A stretch of 64,000 bases of DNA from Meghimatium bilineatum (GCA_034231615.1 CM067298.1:27130983-27194982); one strand, 5' to 3'. Shown: positions 13,031 through 26,220, counted from the first letter of the stretch. The notes: generated from the letters alone by a model not told the origin. Numbers and translations: made by a program.

Positions 13031-13499
13031 TATATACTCAATTATAAATATTATTTTGAAATAACGTACAGAAGTGAACAAGAATTTGCATCCATTAAAT
13101 TGATTTAAAAACTAAACTGAAATCGATTTCATAATTCACATTTAAATGAAACTCGGCTGCTCTCGACGTCAAATTCACCTCTAAGCATTACAGTGATAAC
13201 AAAATCTACACTAAAAAATCTTATTAAAGTAAGTCGGCTTTTTTTGTATCTTGTCTTTATATAAATAATGTTATATAACAATGCTTCATATGAACATATT
13301 TTTAAAGAACTGAATATATGTACTTGTGTCGAGTGCCTTTTTTCAACTAAAGATATATTTTTAAATGGAAATGAATGGGCGTACCAATGAATGTAAAAGG
13401 TCCACCACTGTTCTATGAAATGATGTGACAACATAATAGGCTTATCTTACAGTGAAAATATTTCCAAGATTCATCTCTAAACTTAGAAATGCTTCAAGT

Positions 13500-13957
13500 T
13501 GTATATGCTGTTGTCTCCCACGCATAGGTTAACATGTTATATGTGCTGTTGTCTCCCACTCATAGGTTAACATGTTAAATGTTCTGTTGTCTCCCACTCA
13601 TAGGTTAACATGTTGTATGTGCTGTTGTCTCCCACTCATAGGTTAACATGTTGTATGTGCTGTTGTCTCCCACTCATAGGTTAACATGTTGTATATGCTG
13701 TTGTCTCCCACTCATAGGTTAACATGTTATATGTGCTGTTGTCTCCCACTCATAGGTTAACATGTTAAATGTTCTGTTGTCTCCCACTCATAGGTTAACA
13801 TGTTGTATGTGCTGTTGTCTCCCACTCATAGGTTAACATGTTGTATATGCTGTTGTCTCCCACTCATAGGTTAACATGTTGTATATGCTGTTGTCTCCCA
13901 CTCATAGGTTAACATGTTAAATGTTCTGTTGTCTCCCACTCATAGGTTAACATGCAC
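13500..13957. repeat. Minisatellite, 38-bp unit
   Basis: Twelve units containing GCTGTTGTCTCCCACTCATA, GGTTAACATGTT and a variable GTATG, ATATG or AAATG. The AAATGTTCTG variant recurs about 190 bp apart (five units), then 153 bp (four units), so the array grew by multi-unit duplication. Confidence 0.95.
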
Positions 13958-14427
13958 ATCTTGTGGTTTCTGTCGGTCATTTTTTAATTTGTAGCTATGG
14001 TTTGAATTTACCAAAACCTTTAATCCTGCTCTCGTTAATTTCTATACTGTGTTCAATTACCGTACCTGTTGATATCTACAGGATCGAACATTTCATTAGA
14101 ACGCATTTGCGCGCTTGATTTCCTGTTCGAACGTAATTTTTCGACCTAACTTCTAACTAAAACGCACAGAACGTATTTGAACGACCGAATTTCTGTCTAT
14201 ATGTCATACTGAAACGAAGGACGTCTGAGTAGGATGTGATCTACGTTACCAAATTTTGACTAGAATGTTGTCACATCACACAAATTGTGTAATTAAAAGC
14301 AGTGTGTATGACCTAACTTCTTGCAAAAACTTCTATTCACGGCCGAATTTCTGCGAAGAACGAATTTACACGACCCAACTTAAGATTATAGTGTATTTAC
14401 AAATTACTCGAAAATCTTACATAACAA

Positions 14428-14676
14428 CATACTCGATACTTGGCATCAACAAGATAGTAGATAGAACAACATACCCGATACTTGGCATCAACAAGATAGT
14501 AGATAGAACAACACACCCGATACTTGGCATCAACAAGATAGCAGATAGAACAACACACCCGATACTTGGCATCAACAAGATAGCAGATAGAACAACACAC
14601 CCGATACTTGGCATCAACAAGATAGCAGATAGAACAACACACCCGATACTTGGCATCAACAAGATAGTAGATACGT
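14428..14676. repeat. Minisatellite, 42-bp unit (open in several frames)
   Basis: Six units of GATACTTGGCATCAACAAGA, TAGCAGATAGAACAAC, ACACCC. The period is 14 codons with no stop in at least three frames, giving spurious ORFs on both strands (+ frame PILGINKIADRTTH). Confidence 0.95.
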
Positions 14677-14679
14677 TTT

Positions 14680-16090
14680 TAGTACATATATAATAAATAT
14701 GAATAGAAAATAAGATGACCAGGAATATAGTGTTATCAAGGTCATGCGACCGGCTGTCCATGCATTGCGTCAACAATTAGGAGGAAGAAGGGGACGGAAA
14801 AAGTCTTGGCAGTTGTTGACGAGGAGAAGAGTATTGGAAAACTGAAATAACTACCTTCAAGAACTAAACATGCATCATCTTCTGTGTCTTTTTACTTATA
14901 CGAAATTTACTTCCCAGATCTCTCGTCATTTCATGAGAATGACAGTCTTGGAGCACAATGTTCTATTTTCAGCTTTTCTTCACTACATTGGCTCATGTTT
15001 GTCTGACCAAGTTTCAGTATATTGTATAGATGGCAGTTGAGTCCCTCATCATTTACTATGGTAGACTGAGCAACAATAGGTCTGCCCGAAGTGTAATAGT
15101 GTCGGTTCATTGTCAATAACCAATTCAAAATATTGTAATCTGGTCTCTTTTTGACAGTGAATATTATGTATCTCTTGAAAAATTTTCCGAGTGTTCTCCT
15201 TTAAAAAACGTACAATTAAAGATCACCCGATATTTACAAAAACTGCATTGTCACATTTTCAAAAGTCACCAAATGTTCAAACAAGCGCACGGATATATGT
15301 ACTAAACACACACAACCCTATATAACATATTCAATTTATCGATTAATGTTATGTCTTTGAAGCACGCAGCATCAGACGTAAGATAAAGTTAATCATACCA
15401 TATTTTTGTTTAAATACACTCTTGGCATGCTATTTTCATACATACTTAGAATGTCATCTCATTTCTACTTTCAGTATTTTCACCGATTATCATTCTGATA
15501 GCCTAAGGCAGGCAGCAGCGTAAGTTCGTTGTTCGGGTAAATCTTTTAATCATTTACATCGACAGTGAAGTGATAACATGAGAAACAAACTAGGAACTGA
15601 ATGCAAGTATGAGATAATAAACGGAATCATCGCTCCAATAGTGCACACTACACAGATTAGTCAAAGTTTTCTATATTTACAAGAGTTACAAGTAATATTT
15701 GACGCAATTTAGTAGAAAGTAAATGTATATATTTATATAATATATTCCTGGATATAAGATAATAACATTTAATTTTTCAATTACTTTATACAATTTTATT
15801 TCCGTTGTTTCTGGTTACTAGTACTATTTTTTAATACTAGATTTTAATACTATTCCGATGTCCAGACATTGTGCACTTTATTATTAAATTACCGACACAT
15901 CTCGATAAAACAAATGGGGACATAATGGAAGTATCCTGATTTCTCACTAAAATATTGATTATTTATTTCTTATAAAGCATGAAAATACTTGACTAGCTAA
16001 TAAACATGACAGACTTGAAGCTATTAGTTGTCATATCACTATCACAGCTTTCCATACAATATAACAAATAAACATTTATTTCTATGTAAT
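14680..16090. other. AT-rich non-coding stretch
   Basis: No exon, RNA or recognisable element. The short - ORF at 14931-15128 has no domain. Confidence 0.35.
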
Positions 16091-16094
16091 CGTC

Positions 16095-16320
16095 TAATAG
16101 TTAAATGTTTCGGCCACAGAACCAGACAGAAAGAGCAAAGTATTATCCAAGAAACCCTTTACAAACGATACGAAAACAGTAGACATATTGGACGACCTCG
16201 TAAAAGGTGGATAGATAGTGTATTAGAGACACTCGGAAATATAACAGCAGAAGAGGCAAATAGAAGAGCAAAAGACCTTACACTGACTCTCCCTTCAACA
16301 CCGAAAGGTACATGAGGACA
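16095..16320 (+). mobile_element. LINE RT C-terminal tail
   Basis: Reads LIVKCFGHRTRQKEQS, IIQETLYKRYENSRH, IGRPRKRWIDSVLETLG, then AEEANRRAKD: the GH-x-x-R, GRPRKRWIDSV, A-x-x-R-A-x-D end of a non-LTR reverse transcriptase. The upstream RT is absent, as expected of a 5'-truncated insertion. Confidence 0.85.
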
Positions 16321-16504
16321 GAAAGAAGAAGAAAAAAGAAAGAATAATTGGACAGTTACTAATCGTCTAATGCTGATTATTGCCTTTATTAATTATATAT
16401 AGTAACGTATGTGTGTTTCCCAGAAGCCATGATAAAGTCGGATGAGTCAGGTCGACAAGCGTAGATAACTCAACAAAGTTGAAAACAAAAACAACGACAC
16501 AATG

Positions 16505-16605
16505 CATTCTGTACTCCGGATTAGTTCGCAGGAATATGTGAACGAACGTAGAAGACGAATATTAAGATACCTCGACCATATGCGAAGAATGAATAATCAT
16601 ATCCT
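16505..16605 (+). mobile_element. Possible small LINE RT fragment
   Basis: Reads RRRILRYLDHMRRMNNH, like the RxLRWxGHxxRM block of LINE reverse transcriptases. Too short to classify. Confidence 0.4.
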
Positions 16606-17008
16606 ATAGTAAATATTTTTTGGCAAACTTTCGGAACTTCAGACCACTCTTGACATGCAAAGATCTATGCAATGTCTTAGAATGAAAGACTTTTCTATTA
16701 TGTTTTCTATTATGTTGCCCAGAAGCTACAATAACATTAACTACAATAACATGGTAAATGTGACCCAAACCCGAACTGTATAGAAGCGAAGCAAACATTG
16801 CACAAACATGCAGAAACGTTTCACTGTTGAGAGACATGATTTAACACAAAGCACACACACATTCACACGCACGCACGCATGCACACAGACAGTTGTTGTA
16901 TTTTTCGTGTAATTCTTGTAAAACAAGAAACTAAATAAATCACACTTTAATAGTAAAAATTGTGTAGATAATTAACTTATTTATAATAAATAAATAGGTC
17001 ATGTTTGT

Positions 17009-17515
17009 TTTGATGATAAAGTAACACATTTAGATGTGAGTATGTAACTCTTGACAGATGATGATGATGATAAAGTAACCCATTTAGATGTCAGCAGGTA
17101 GTTCTTGACACATGATCATGATAAAGTAACCCATTTAGATGTCAGCAGGTAGTTCTTGACACATGATCATGATAAAGTAACCCATTTAGATGTGAGTCGG
17201 TAGCTCTTGACACATGATCATGATAAAGTAACCCATTTAGATGTCAGCAGGTAGTTCTTGACACATGATCATGATAAAGTAACCCATTTAGATGTGAGTC
17301 GGTAGCTCTTGACACATGATCATGATAAAGTAACCCATTTAGATGTCAGCAGGTAGCTCTTGACACATGATCATGATAAAGTAACCCATTTAGATGTGAG
17401 CAGGTAGCTCTTGACACATGATCATGATAAAGTAACCCATTTAGATGTGAGTCGGTAGCTCTTGACACATGATCATGATAAAGTAACCCATTTAGATGTG
17501 GGCAGGTACATCTAG
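17009..17515. repeat. Minisatellite, 51-bp unit
   Basis: About ten units containing GATAAAGTAACCCATTTAGA, TGTCAGCAGGTAG and TTCTTGACACATGATCAT. Two types, GTCAGCAGGTAGTTC and GTGAGTCGGTAGCTC, partly alternate. The first unit has an extra GATGATGAT. Confidence 0.95.
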
Positions 17516-17900
17516 ACAGCGTATAGTATTTCTTACTATGGGCCCAGCATTTCATAAATACCAGAAAGGGCTGACTTTTATGTTAATTTGTTAATTTTAC
17601 TTCTAATACTCATTTCAACATGTACCTTGTCTACTAATCTATCTTAACATATAATTTGTGATTTATATGTTTTATTCTACTATACTTCTATATAATTCTC
17701 ATATGGAAACATAGATGTTTATATGTTTATTTAATTTAATTTTTCATAAATTCTACTTCCATTTGTTGTCTGTTTCTTTTTCTTGACACAGGCCTTCTGG
17801 TCGAAACAATGATTCTGCATATATGTGAGAATGAATGTGTATCATTTTCTTTTAAATATTTGTTTATTTAGAGTACCACATAGTTCACATTTATCTACAG

Positions 17901-18311
17901 CAGGGGTCGGGAACCCATGGCTCGCGAGCCAGATGAGGCTCTATTGTTGGCTGCATCTGGCTCGCAGACAAATGTTCGATTATTAAAAAAATGTTTTTTA
18001 TACTCCTTTGATCTACGTATTAATTGCTTATCAATATTTCATTCTACAAATGAGCTAAAGTCTACTGCAGCTCAGCATCAGAAATCGCATTAATGGTAAG
18101 AAATACTCATTACTGATTAGCAACAGCATAACAATGTTATTAAACAGAATTCAGAGACATAAGTAATGCACTTTTAGTGTTGAAATTACACAAAATGCAC
18201 ACATTTACTTGATCTTTTCGGTTTTAAACATGATGTATGGCTCTCACAGAATTACTTTTCAAAATATGTGGTGTCCATGGCTCTCTCAGACAAAAAGGTT
18301 TCCGACCCCTA
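17901..18311. mobile_element. Non-autonomous hAT element (MITE) with 8-bp duplication
   Basis: 411 bp. The left end CAGGGGTCGGGAACCCATGG and the reverse complement of the right end (TAGGGGTCGGAAACC, then GAGAGCCATGG) form imperfect terminal inverted repeats. Flanks are ATCTACAG (17893-17900) and TTCTACAG (18312-18319), seven of eight bases equal, the hAT duplication length. The GGCTCGCGAGCC block next to the left end is typical of hAT ends. No transposase is present. Confidence 0.88.
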
Positions 18312-18539
18312 TTCTACAGTGCTTCTTTCATTTATACATTCGACACTTGCAAAGTATTGACATTCTTGTACCACTCCAGAGCATGAATCATGACATGGGT
18401 TCCTGGAAAAATTTACTGGTCGTTGGGTGAGTCAATAGAATGTTTTTTTTTTGTTGGTATTTTTTTCAAATCACTGGTGATGAGTGCACTCTAAACCAGA
18501 ATCAACTGGTCGGCGGGTGGTTGAGTAACTTAGACACTT

Positions 18540-18850
18540 CCTTTCCGAGGTTTCTAGAATATTAAAGGTTAAGGTAGGTCCCATGGCAGCAACCTTCAGT
18601 CGGGGATCAAGATAACTCTTCGTGTACTAAGCTGCAGCAGCTATTAGGTGAGGTGGCCAATTCACTTCCTTGCTGTGTTTGCCTCCCCTAAGCCATGGAA
18701 CAGATACTCATTTACAGCTGAGTCGACTGGAGGAGTGGTCGTGTCAAGCAAGAAATCCCAACCCGGATTTTTTTTGTCCGAACGTAGTTTCGAATCTGGC
18801 ACGCTGTAACCCGGTGATATCAAGTAAGCTCACTATCAACTAATCTCCGC
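18540..18850. repeat. Probable dispersed repeat with tRNA-like (B-box) segment
   Basis: Locally more GC-rich, with GAGTCGACTGGAGGAGTGGT and, on the - strand, AGATTCGAAACT resembling a B box and TAGTTGATAGTGAGC a loose A box. It looks like a decayed SINE or LINE 3' end; no boundaries or duplication were found. Confidence 0.35.
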
Positions 18851-19109
18851 GCTTCCCATTTCGAATATTAAGTGTTGTTCAAAATCGAATTTTTGTAAAA
18901 TTACATATGTGTTCCAAATTTGTTCATGTAAAATTACATATGTGTTTAAAATTTTTGCAAATCGTATTTCTATAAGATACTAGACTTGTTGCAAATATAC
19001 TTTCTGTGACGCGCTATTGTACAACAAATCTAAGATTGGTGGCATCCTACAAAAATATTGAAGCTGTACAAACTGGCAATAAAATAAATCATTTCTGTGA
19101 CATCTGTTC

Positions 19110-19285
19110 ACTGAAATGTTTCCACCCGCCTTTACCACATATCATTGTCGATATTTATATACTGAACCAGACACCACTACATATCATTGTAGAGATACGC
19201 ACACTGAACCGGACGTCACCACAAATCCTTGTAGAGTTATGCATACTGAACCAGAAGTTACCACAAATCCTTGTAGATTTATGAC
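19110..19285. repeat. Degenerate minisatellite, 42-bp unit
   Basis: Four diverged units: ACCACAAATCCTTGTAGAG or ACATATCATTGT forms with CATACTGAACCAGA. The 14-codon period leaves two frames open, explaining overlapping ORFs of 92 and 77 codons. Confidence 0.8.
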
Positions 19286-19739
19286 TTATTTCACGTGCAC
19301 TTGTTCAACACCTGACCTTAAAATCATATCCGTAAGCCTTCTGTTGTAACAGTAAAATTGGGTTCATTTATTCTGAACTTCTTAACGGTAGACTTACCTT
19401 TTTTTCGATTATTTAAGATATAATTGTTGTTCTGTACTATAAACATGCTGACCTTCAATGGTTTGACATATAGAAGTATTTATACATGTCTCCTACCATT
19501 TCCTACTGCATCTAGATTCCAAGAGCGCAGGGGGTATTTAAAGTCGGCATAACACACATTTTCCACTTTGCTGGATTTCTGTCTGTCTGTGATACTGTTT
19601 CACGTGTCACGATACTGAGACCTGGATTTATATATTGTGTAAGTCCACGTTACTAGCTTCTCTTGTATCGGGTAAGTTTGAAAATGTTGATTTACGAATA
19701 AAACACCAATTAATGAACATATTATACTCATAAGATATT

Positions 19740-20690
19740 AAATATTGTAATGCGGTGATAGAGTAGATTAAATATACTTACATATTATAATGCAGTGTTT
19801 GAGTAGATTAAATATACTTAGATATGGTAATACCGTGTTTCAGTAGATTAAATATACTTAGATATGGTATTTCAGTATTTGAGTAGATTACTCTTTTACT
19901 GGGTAAATTTGAAAATATGTATTTAAGAACACGACAACAATGAATGAATAATTTATAAAAGCGAGACTAGACAGATATGATTTTTCTTTGATTAAACATT
20001 TTCAGATAAATGTTTAACAAATGAATGTTCGTGCTAAAGTTCAGTGATAAGCGAAGAAGATCAATACCGCAGTTATGAAAAAGGAAAAGATGTTTGGGTA
20101 GTGTATCATTATTACAGATAAGAAATAATATGTTTTAGAAGGTACTTTATGAATAGAGCACATTAAACATACTTAGTGCAGCGCTGTGATTGAGTAGATT
20201 AGTCATACTAAGATAGTGTAGTGATGTGATAGAGTAGATAAAACATTCTTAGTGTAGTGTCGCGATAGAGTAGATTAAGCATACTTAGCGTAGTGCTGAG
20301 ATAGAAAGTATTAAGCATAATTAGATTAGTGATGTGATAGAATAGATAAAACATTCTTGACAATGCCGCGATAGAGTAGATTAAGTATACTTAGTTATGT
20401 TGTAATAAAGTAGATTATGCATGCTTAACGTAGTGCTGTGATGGGTAGAGTACATATGTTCAGATGTGCTAGTCATATGATAGAATAGATTATACATTCT
20501 TAAATAATATAGTGTGATAATTGAGTAGATTTAATAAGGTTAGATATTGTAGTGTAGGGAATTATTAGATTAAACATACTTATATTGTCCAATGCAGATA
20601 ATTAGTATATTATAAACATACTTAATTATGGTAATATAGTGTTTGAGTAGATTAAGCATGCTTAGTAATACGCATTGAAGACTAAGAAAG
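19740..20690. repeat. Old, degenerate tandem array, ~43-bp unit
   Basis: Repeated GAGTAGATTAAATATACTTA and AGTAGATTAAGCATACTTAG with GTAGTGCTGTGATA-like linkers, about 18 recognisable units with many indels. Confidence 0.75.
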
Positions 20691-20699
20691 AATATAATT

Positions 20700-21825
20700 A
20701 TAGAGATTGTAATAGAATGTATGAAAATATATGATTAATATGATGAAAAAATACAATTTACATAACATAGATAGTGTAGATCTGAAATAAATATTTATTA
20801 ATATTTGCCACAAACAGAAAAAAATGTAAGTAAACTCGGTAGTTTACATGATAATGTGTCCACGCTTTTAACGAAACAAACCATACATTATTTAACGAAA
20901 CGAAATTCCGCTAAAGGCGCATACAACGCAGTATCCATCGATTTGCGCGCAACGCACAGAGAGGTTCGCTTCTCCCTTCCCTGAAAGACCTTTTTTGGTA
21001 GCGGATGCTGCGTGTTTTTTTTAACTTCGCGTCACGGATGCTGTGTGCAATCAAGCCTAATATTAAAAAGTTGGAATGTGTGTGGAAACATTAGACCATA
21101 ATATATCGTAAACTCTAACACCTGCTCTATCTCCCAACAAGCGAAACTTCAAACATGGTAATGAAGTTTAAGTTTCGCTGGTAATGTGCATAATAACATG
21201 CACAAATATTTTCGTGTGTTATTACGTGCGTTACCAGTGATTAGCAAAATAATCAGTCCAAATTTTCAGTCCAAACGTTATATAAAATATTTTGTTGCAG
21301 TTAATACATATTATCCATCTTTCAATAACAATATGTTTCTATCGCCAGGTATCCATTTTCTATTTATATTTTTGGGGATTTTGAAACAGTTTGGATTTAT
21401 CATGTATTTATGATACCAAAATAAAATTGATTTCGAGAAAGAGTACGTGTTTCTAAAATAATAGCCGACTTTAAAAATGTGTCTACAAAGGTTTACATGA
21501 ATAAGATGTAGTAGTTTCGTGCTTGGGAAAAAAATATGAGTACTCATATCTATTCGTCACTCTATCTTGTGCCAGTTCTGATACAAATTGTATATACACG
21601 AGCTCCTTATAATCATAACCAGTCATTGTGAATTGCGATGAATTATTGCAAATTGTTCAAACGAAATTTTTTCTTCTTCTTCCTCTTTCGTTCACTTGAA
21701 ACATGTCTATATCTGTAATTCTGTCTCATTAATAAAACTCAGTCTTTTGAAGTTCATACAGTGTCCCATAGAACCTTGATTCCAATGTTGTTTCCTCTGG
21801 CCAATATGTATGCCTCGGCGTTTCA
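20700..21825. other. AT-rich non-coding stretch
   Basis: No exon recognised. A small imperfect hairpin at 21138-21180 pairs AGCGAAACTT with AAGTTTCGCT. A moderately GC-rich block (20890-21050) is unexplained. Confidence 0.35.
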
Positions 21826-21828
21826 TAC

Positions 21829-23190
21829 TCAGAACAATATTGAAGTATATGCTTGGCACTCTGTGCTGCCTGTCCACATGACTGTGTTGCCAATCTTGTA
21901 CTTTGTGTACATGTGAATGCGGAGTTGGTTGTGTCCCGTTCTGAGGCGTAGAATTACAACTTGTTCTGATCTATTCATAATGTGATAGTCACCTTGTGTT
22001 GATGTTTGTGGCTTTGTTATTGACTTGATCATCTGTTTTTTTCTGATGGTAGGTGATCTGGTTGGTTTTCGCACCACCTTCCCTAGCCATTTGGTCTGAT
22101 GTTTCATTTCTGGTATTCAACAGTGAGAGGGTATCCTCTGCATGGTTACCCTACACTGGTAAGACAGTAAGTAGTTGTTGCAAGTCTGTTAGTTTTCCAG
22201 ACTTGAGAGCTTGAAACACTGACCTTGTATCTATCAGGAATACCACAGGCTGTAGGCCAGGATTGGAGTTCAGCAGTTTTTCAGTTGCCACCCTAATTGC
22301 CAGAATTTGTGCATCATAATTATTACAGAATTTCCCTGCTGGTGTTCTGATCGTATCTCTAGGCTTGTGTGAATATTCTCTATATACACCTGCACCTCCA
22401 TTCCTCGCTGCATTCTGTGCTGACCCATCTGTGTATACTCTGACCCATATGTCTTGTGAATATTTCTATTCCAAATAACTGAGAGTGACTGTTGGTCGCT
22501 GCACACTGTTCTGCTCGTTCTCGCTTAGTATTCATTTCACGTGGGTCTCAATGTATATTGACATTCCATGTCTTTCACTCCAAGGAGTTTGTTCTGGTAC
22601 AGACATTAAGGGGCTGTCAACTTCAGGTAGGTCTATAAGTTGTCTACAGAGTTGTTTAGCTTTGTGGATAAAGCTTTTTCGTGGCAGTCGCCCCAGTGCT
22701 AGATTTTGGAATCTTTCCTTCATTGGGTGACTTGGCATACACTTAAACTCTTCTGCTTGTATTAGCAATTTTGTGTCTCAATTTTGCGTTAGCCATGTGT
22801 TTGCATTCTTTAAATTTTCTGCTTTTCCACTATGAGTGTTGATTTCATTGCTCCCAACATTATCCTAAGTGCATGATTTTGCACTTTATCTAGATCTTGT
22901 AATGTGGTATTTGATGCAGGATACCATGCAGCCGAACCATATTCCAGGTGTGGTCTTATGCCTTGCTGATACACTTTACGGAGTATATTCCCACTGGCTC
23001 CCTATGTTGCTCCACTTAGTATCTCAGAATAGCTAACTTCCTCCTGGTTTTTGTTGTTGCTTTGTTTATGTGTTGTTTCCATGTCAGCTTATCATGAAAA
23101 GTAACTCCGAAGTATGTGGGTTGTTTGTCTTCTTTCAAAAGCTCTCCATCTAGTTCAAACGAAATAGACAAACTAGTGTTACGTTGATTA
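21829..23190 (-). mobile_element. Non-LTR retrotransposon relic: RT thumb and RNase H
   Basis: Reading leftwards: RT end (ELLKEDKQPTYFGVTFHDK, LTWKQHINKATTKTRR), a connector (HPMKERFQNLALGRLPRKS, LCRQLIDLPEVDSPLM), then RNase H (VYTDGSAQNAARNGGAGVYI with catalytic D, and FLIDTRSVFQAL where the second site reads DTRS instead of DSRS/DSLS). It ends EQVVILRLRTGHNQLR followed by a GNT-x-MWTGSTECQ remnant of the CxC zinc-like tail. This order is that of Jockey/I-superfamily LINEs with RNase H. Several frameshifts and stops: dead. Confidence 0.85.
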
Positions 23191-23321
23191 TTTCAATTGT
23201 ATATTTTATTTTATTTTTAGACATTTCTCATATTAATAAAGGCAGCTTTGCTTGAATAATTTGCATTCTATAATTTTGGCTCCATATAAAATAATTGGTA
23301 GAGTATATTCAGAATTTGTTT

Positions 23322-23474
23322 GGCTATAGTGATTTTCTAGGTAATATAAATTATGTCAGTAGTTTGCCATTACTTTCTGAACGGTCCAGATGCACAATTG
23401 CCTGCGAGGCTATTCGAACCCGTTACATTGGTTATCACAATGTGCACTGTACCACTCCGCCAGAGCCTGACAAA
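23322..23474 (-). mobile_element. tRNA-derived SINE family S1, copy 2
   Basis: On the - strand: GGCTCTGGCGGAGTGGTACA (A box region), ACGGGTTCGAATAGCC (B box GGTTCGAAT), GGCAATTGTGCATCTGGACC, GTTCAGAAAGTAATGGCAAA, ACCTAGAAAATCACT. Same order as the copies at 6375 and 56113. No clear target duplication. Confidence 0.8.
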
Positions 23475-24229
23475 TAGTATAAAAACAAAACACCACGGAA
23501 AAATAATACGTCGTCTGCTCTATGCCAACACATTTTGCTGCACACGCCAATGTACACACGTTTCCGAAGTTGGATATTATTTAATGGGAACACATACCCG
23601 ACATAGAAAATTTCAACATTAACTTTTAAAATGTTTCAATGTGCTTGTCATAGAAGTTAGAATGCAAAACGGAGTCAAGACGGAGGCAACCAGCCAAAGG
23701 GCGTACAATTATTCAGAATGCACAGAGTGCCAAAATTATACTTCAAGAGTGTTCTGAGCATGAAACAATGAGGCAGACATATTGGCCAGAGGAAACAACA
23801 CTTGAATCAACGCTATATGGGCCACTATATGAGCTTCAAAAGACAGTGAGTTTTATTCAGGAGACAGAATTACATATATATGTATATTTTCTTCAAGTGA
23901 ACGAAAGAAGAAGAAGAATGCATTTTATATATATATATATATCATATCACAGTGTGGTGTTTTAGTTTTGCTATATCAAACAGAGGTACATGAATGATAT
24001 ACGCGACAAATGTTATATATATGGATTACAGCAATGTTATAAAGTACTTTGAAACTAAATAACACAATACAATTTCTTAAAAAAATTGCGGGTATTAGTC
24101 ATTTCGATTGTGTTCAAATTATTAATCGATGGCATCAATTATCTACAGTATATTTCTACCAACACTGTGTTACCAGTGCCAAACCGGGTCTCTCTTGTCT
24201 TCACATTACAGAAAGATAGTGACTTGAAA

Positions 24230-24600
24230 TGAAATGCTTGAGAAAAGCCGCCGGGGTCACCGGGCTCGATAGATTACGAAATGACGATATCAGGGAAAGA
24301 ATACCTTGTGCAGATTGCATATAAAGACAGCAGATCAAGCGCTTTGGCCTCATTATGAAAATGCATTACAACAAGTTGCCCATACAGGCATATAACGAAA
24401 TGAGATCAGGGTTCAAAGCCAGAGGAAGACCACGGAAAAGATGGATAGAAAACGGGACATCTTGAACAGACACTACCGTAACACGGTCGAGGCCACAAAT
24501 CTGGCTTTATAACGCAAGCTCGAGCTCCAATCACCCCTACCCTTAACGGCAAGAGTGGATAATAAACCACCTGGGTAAAGACAATATACATTAATTATTA
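24230..24600 (+). mobile_element. LINE RT tail, family L1 copy 1
   Basis: Reads KCLRKAAGVTRLDRLRNDDI, QQIKRFGLIMKMHYN, KLPIQAYNEMRSG, RGRPRKRWIENV, then KLELQSPLPL. It shares structure and a GTAAAGACAATA-like end with copies at 26520-26930 and 37640-38090. Frames are broken. Confidence 0.8.
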
Positions 24601-24609
24601 CACATGGAT

Positions 24610-25425
24610 GTACTAAATGTATTGTATCACTGTAAGCAGAGCATAACTGCCGAAACAAGAGTTCACACCAATACATGTATCAATCATATATGTGAGAATT
24701 TATGTGGCGGCATCGTGTTAAAAATAGATAACTAGACAGTTCAATACTATAATCATTGATTTTCTTGTTTTTGATAACCTAGATAGGTACTAATATTGTC
24801 ACATTATTAGATATTAATCTTCTTTCATGGCAAGCGTGTTGGGACATTTTTCAGTTTATACATTCTCTTCCTGGAAAGTACACCTAGAACTAATTGGTAT
24901 CTGGAGCAGTCTTCATTAGGTTCGTCAGTACAAAGACTGAAATTGAAATTATATGATCGTGTCAATGTTCCCCTTATTCTTTCTCATCATAAATCTGGGC
25001 TCTAATTTTCTTGCGTGCCGGTGTGATGTAGTTGTTTCTTGATTATAGATAATCATCTTCTTTTATCTTCAAACTTTGTTATCGAATACTCTTAATAGCA
25101 GGCAACCTCGTCTCGCACTATTATCAATACATCATATCTACGTTTATACTCCTTATTATTGTGTCTGCTTCGCCTTATGTCTTTGAGAACTTAGATATTT
25201 GAAAATTCTTCTTTACAACTCACTCTTTTTTTCTCTGAAATCAACACTTTTCAATGTCTTTCTTCCTTTTTGCGTAGGACGCATGTTTTATGATTTGTAT
25301 AGTGGATTATACACATGCTAGAGAATTTGAACATCGACAATAAGAATTTATGAATCATCAAGAGCATGTACTGGCAACAAATAACAGCAACAAAAGTAAG
25401 AAATTAATTTAGCCCTTTTCAACAA
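24610..25425. other. AT-rich non-coding stretch
   Basis: No exon or clear repeat recognised. Confidence 0.35.
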
Positions 25426-25429
25426 ATAA

Positions 25430-26220
25430 AAGAAGGCGTTAGACAGGGATGTGTACTTTCCCAGACCTGTTCTATTTATACAGTGAAAACATACTGCGAG
25501 CAATATAGTTGATGTCCCATGAATATTAGTGGGAGAACATAAAATAAATAATTTGAGATATTTGAATGACACTGTTCTGATTGCTAAAAGTGTGGAAGAC
25601 TTTCAAAAATTAATTAATATAGTAGTCGCAGAAATTAAAGAGAATTTCTTCTTAAATATAAAGAAAACAGAAGTAATCGTTATTTGAAAGAAGCAAAATA
25701 CCACACTTTGCAAGATCAAAGTGAATGATATTGTATTAAAATAGATCGAACAATTCAAATATTTAAGTACAAAGATTACAGCAGATGGAAGAAGTTCAAC
25801 AGAAAGAAAAAACAGAATAGGGCCGGCAAAAATAACATTAAGAAAAATGAAAAATATATTGTGCAAGATGACCTTCTCATTAAAGTTGAGAAAGAGAGTT
25901 ATTCAGTCCTATATAACTCCTATACTAACATATGGATGCGAGTCTTGGACAATAAACAAACTGGAAAGTGTGAAATTAGAGGCAGCAGAGATGTGGTTCT
26001 ACAGAATAATGCTGAGAATACCATAGACTGCCAGAAAAACGAATGTGCAAGTGTTTAAAGAGTCAAATGAGAAACGGACCTTAATCAATAATATAAGAAA
26101 AAAGGCAATCTTCATTTTTTGGCCACTTCATGAGAGAAGGAGGTTTGGAGAACATAGTAACAACATGCAAGATTGAAGGCAACAGAGACAGAGGACAGAG
26201 AATTTTAGATTTAATTTCAA
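25430..26220 (+). mobile_element. LINE reverse-transcriptase relic (palm to C-terminus)
   Basis: Across shifted frames: EGVRQGCVLSPDLFYLY, a decayed catalytic YADD region (RYLNDTVLI-like), NIKKTEVIV, LTYGCESWTINKLESVKLEA, AEMWFYRIMLRIP, then FGHFMREGGLENI and GNRDRGQRI. Order matches non-LTR reverse transcriptase. Many stops: a pseudogene. Confidence 0.85.

Noticed and set aside
14256..14693. A 145-codon ORF with PILGINKIADRTTH repeats
   Set aside because: It is made by the 42-bp array, which is open in several frames on both strands; nothing upstream looks like coding sequence.
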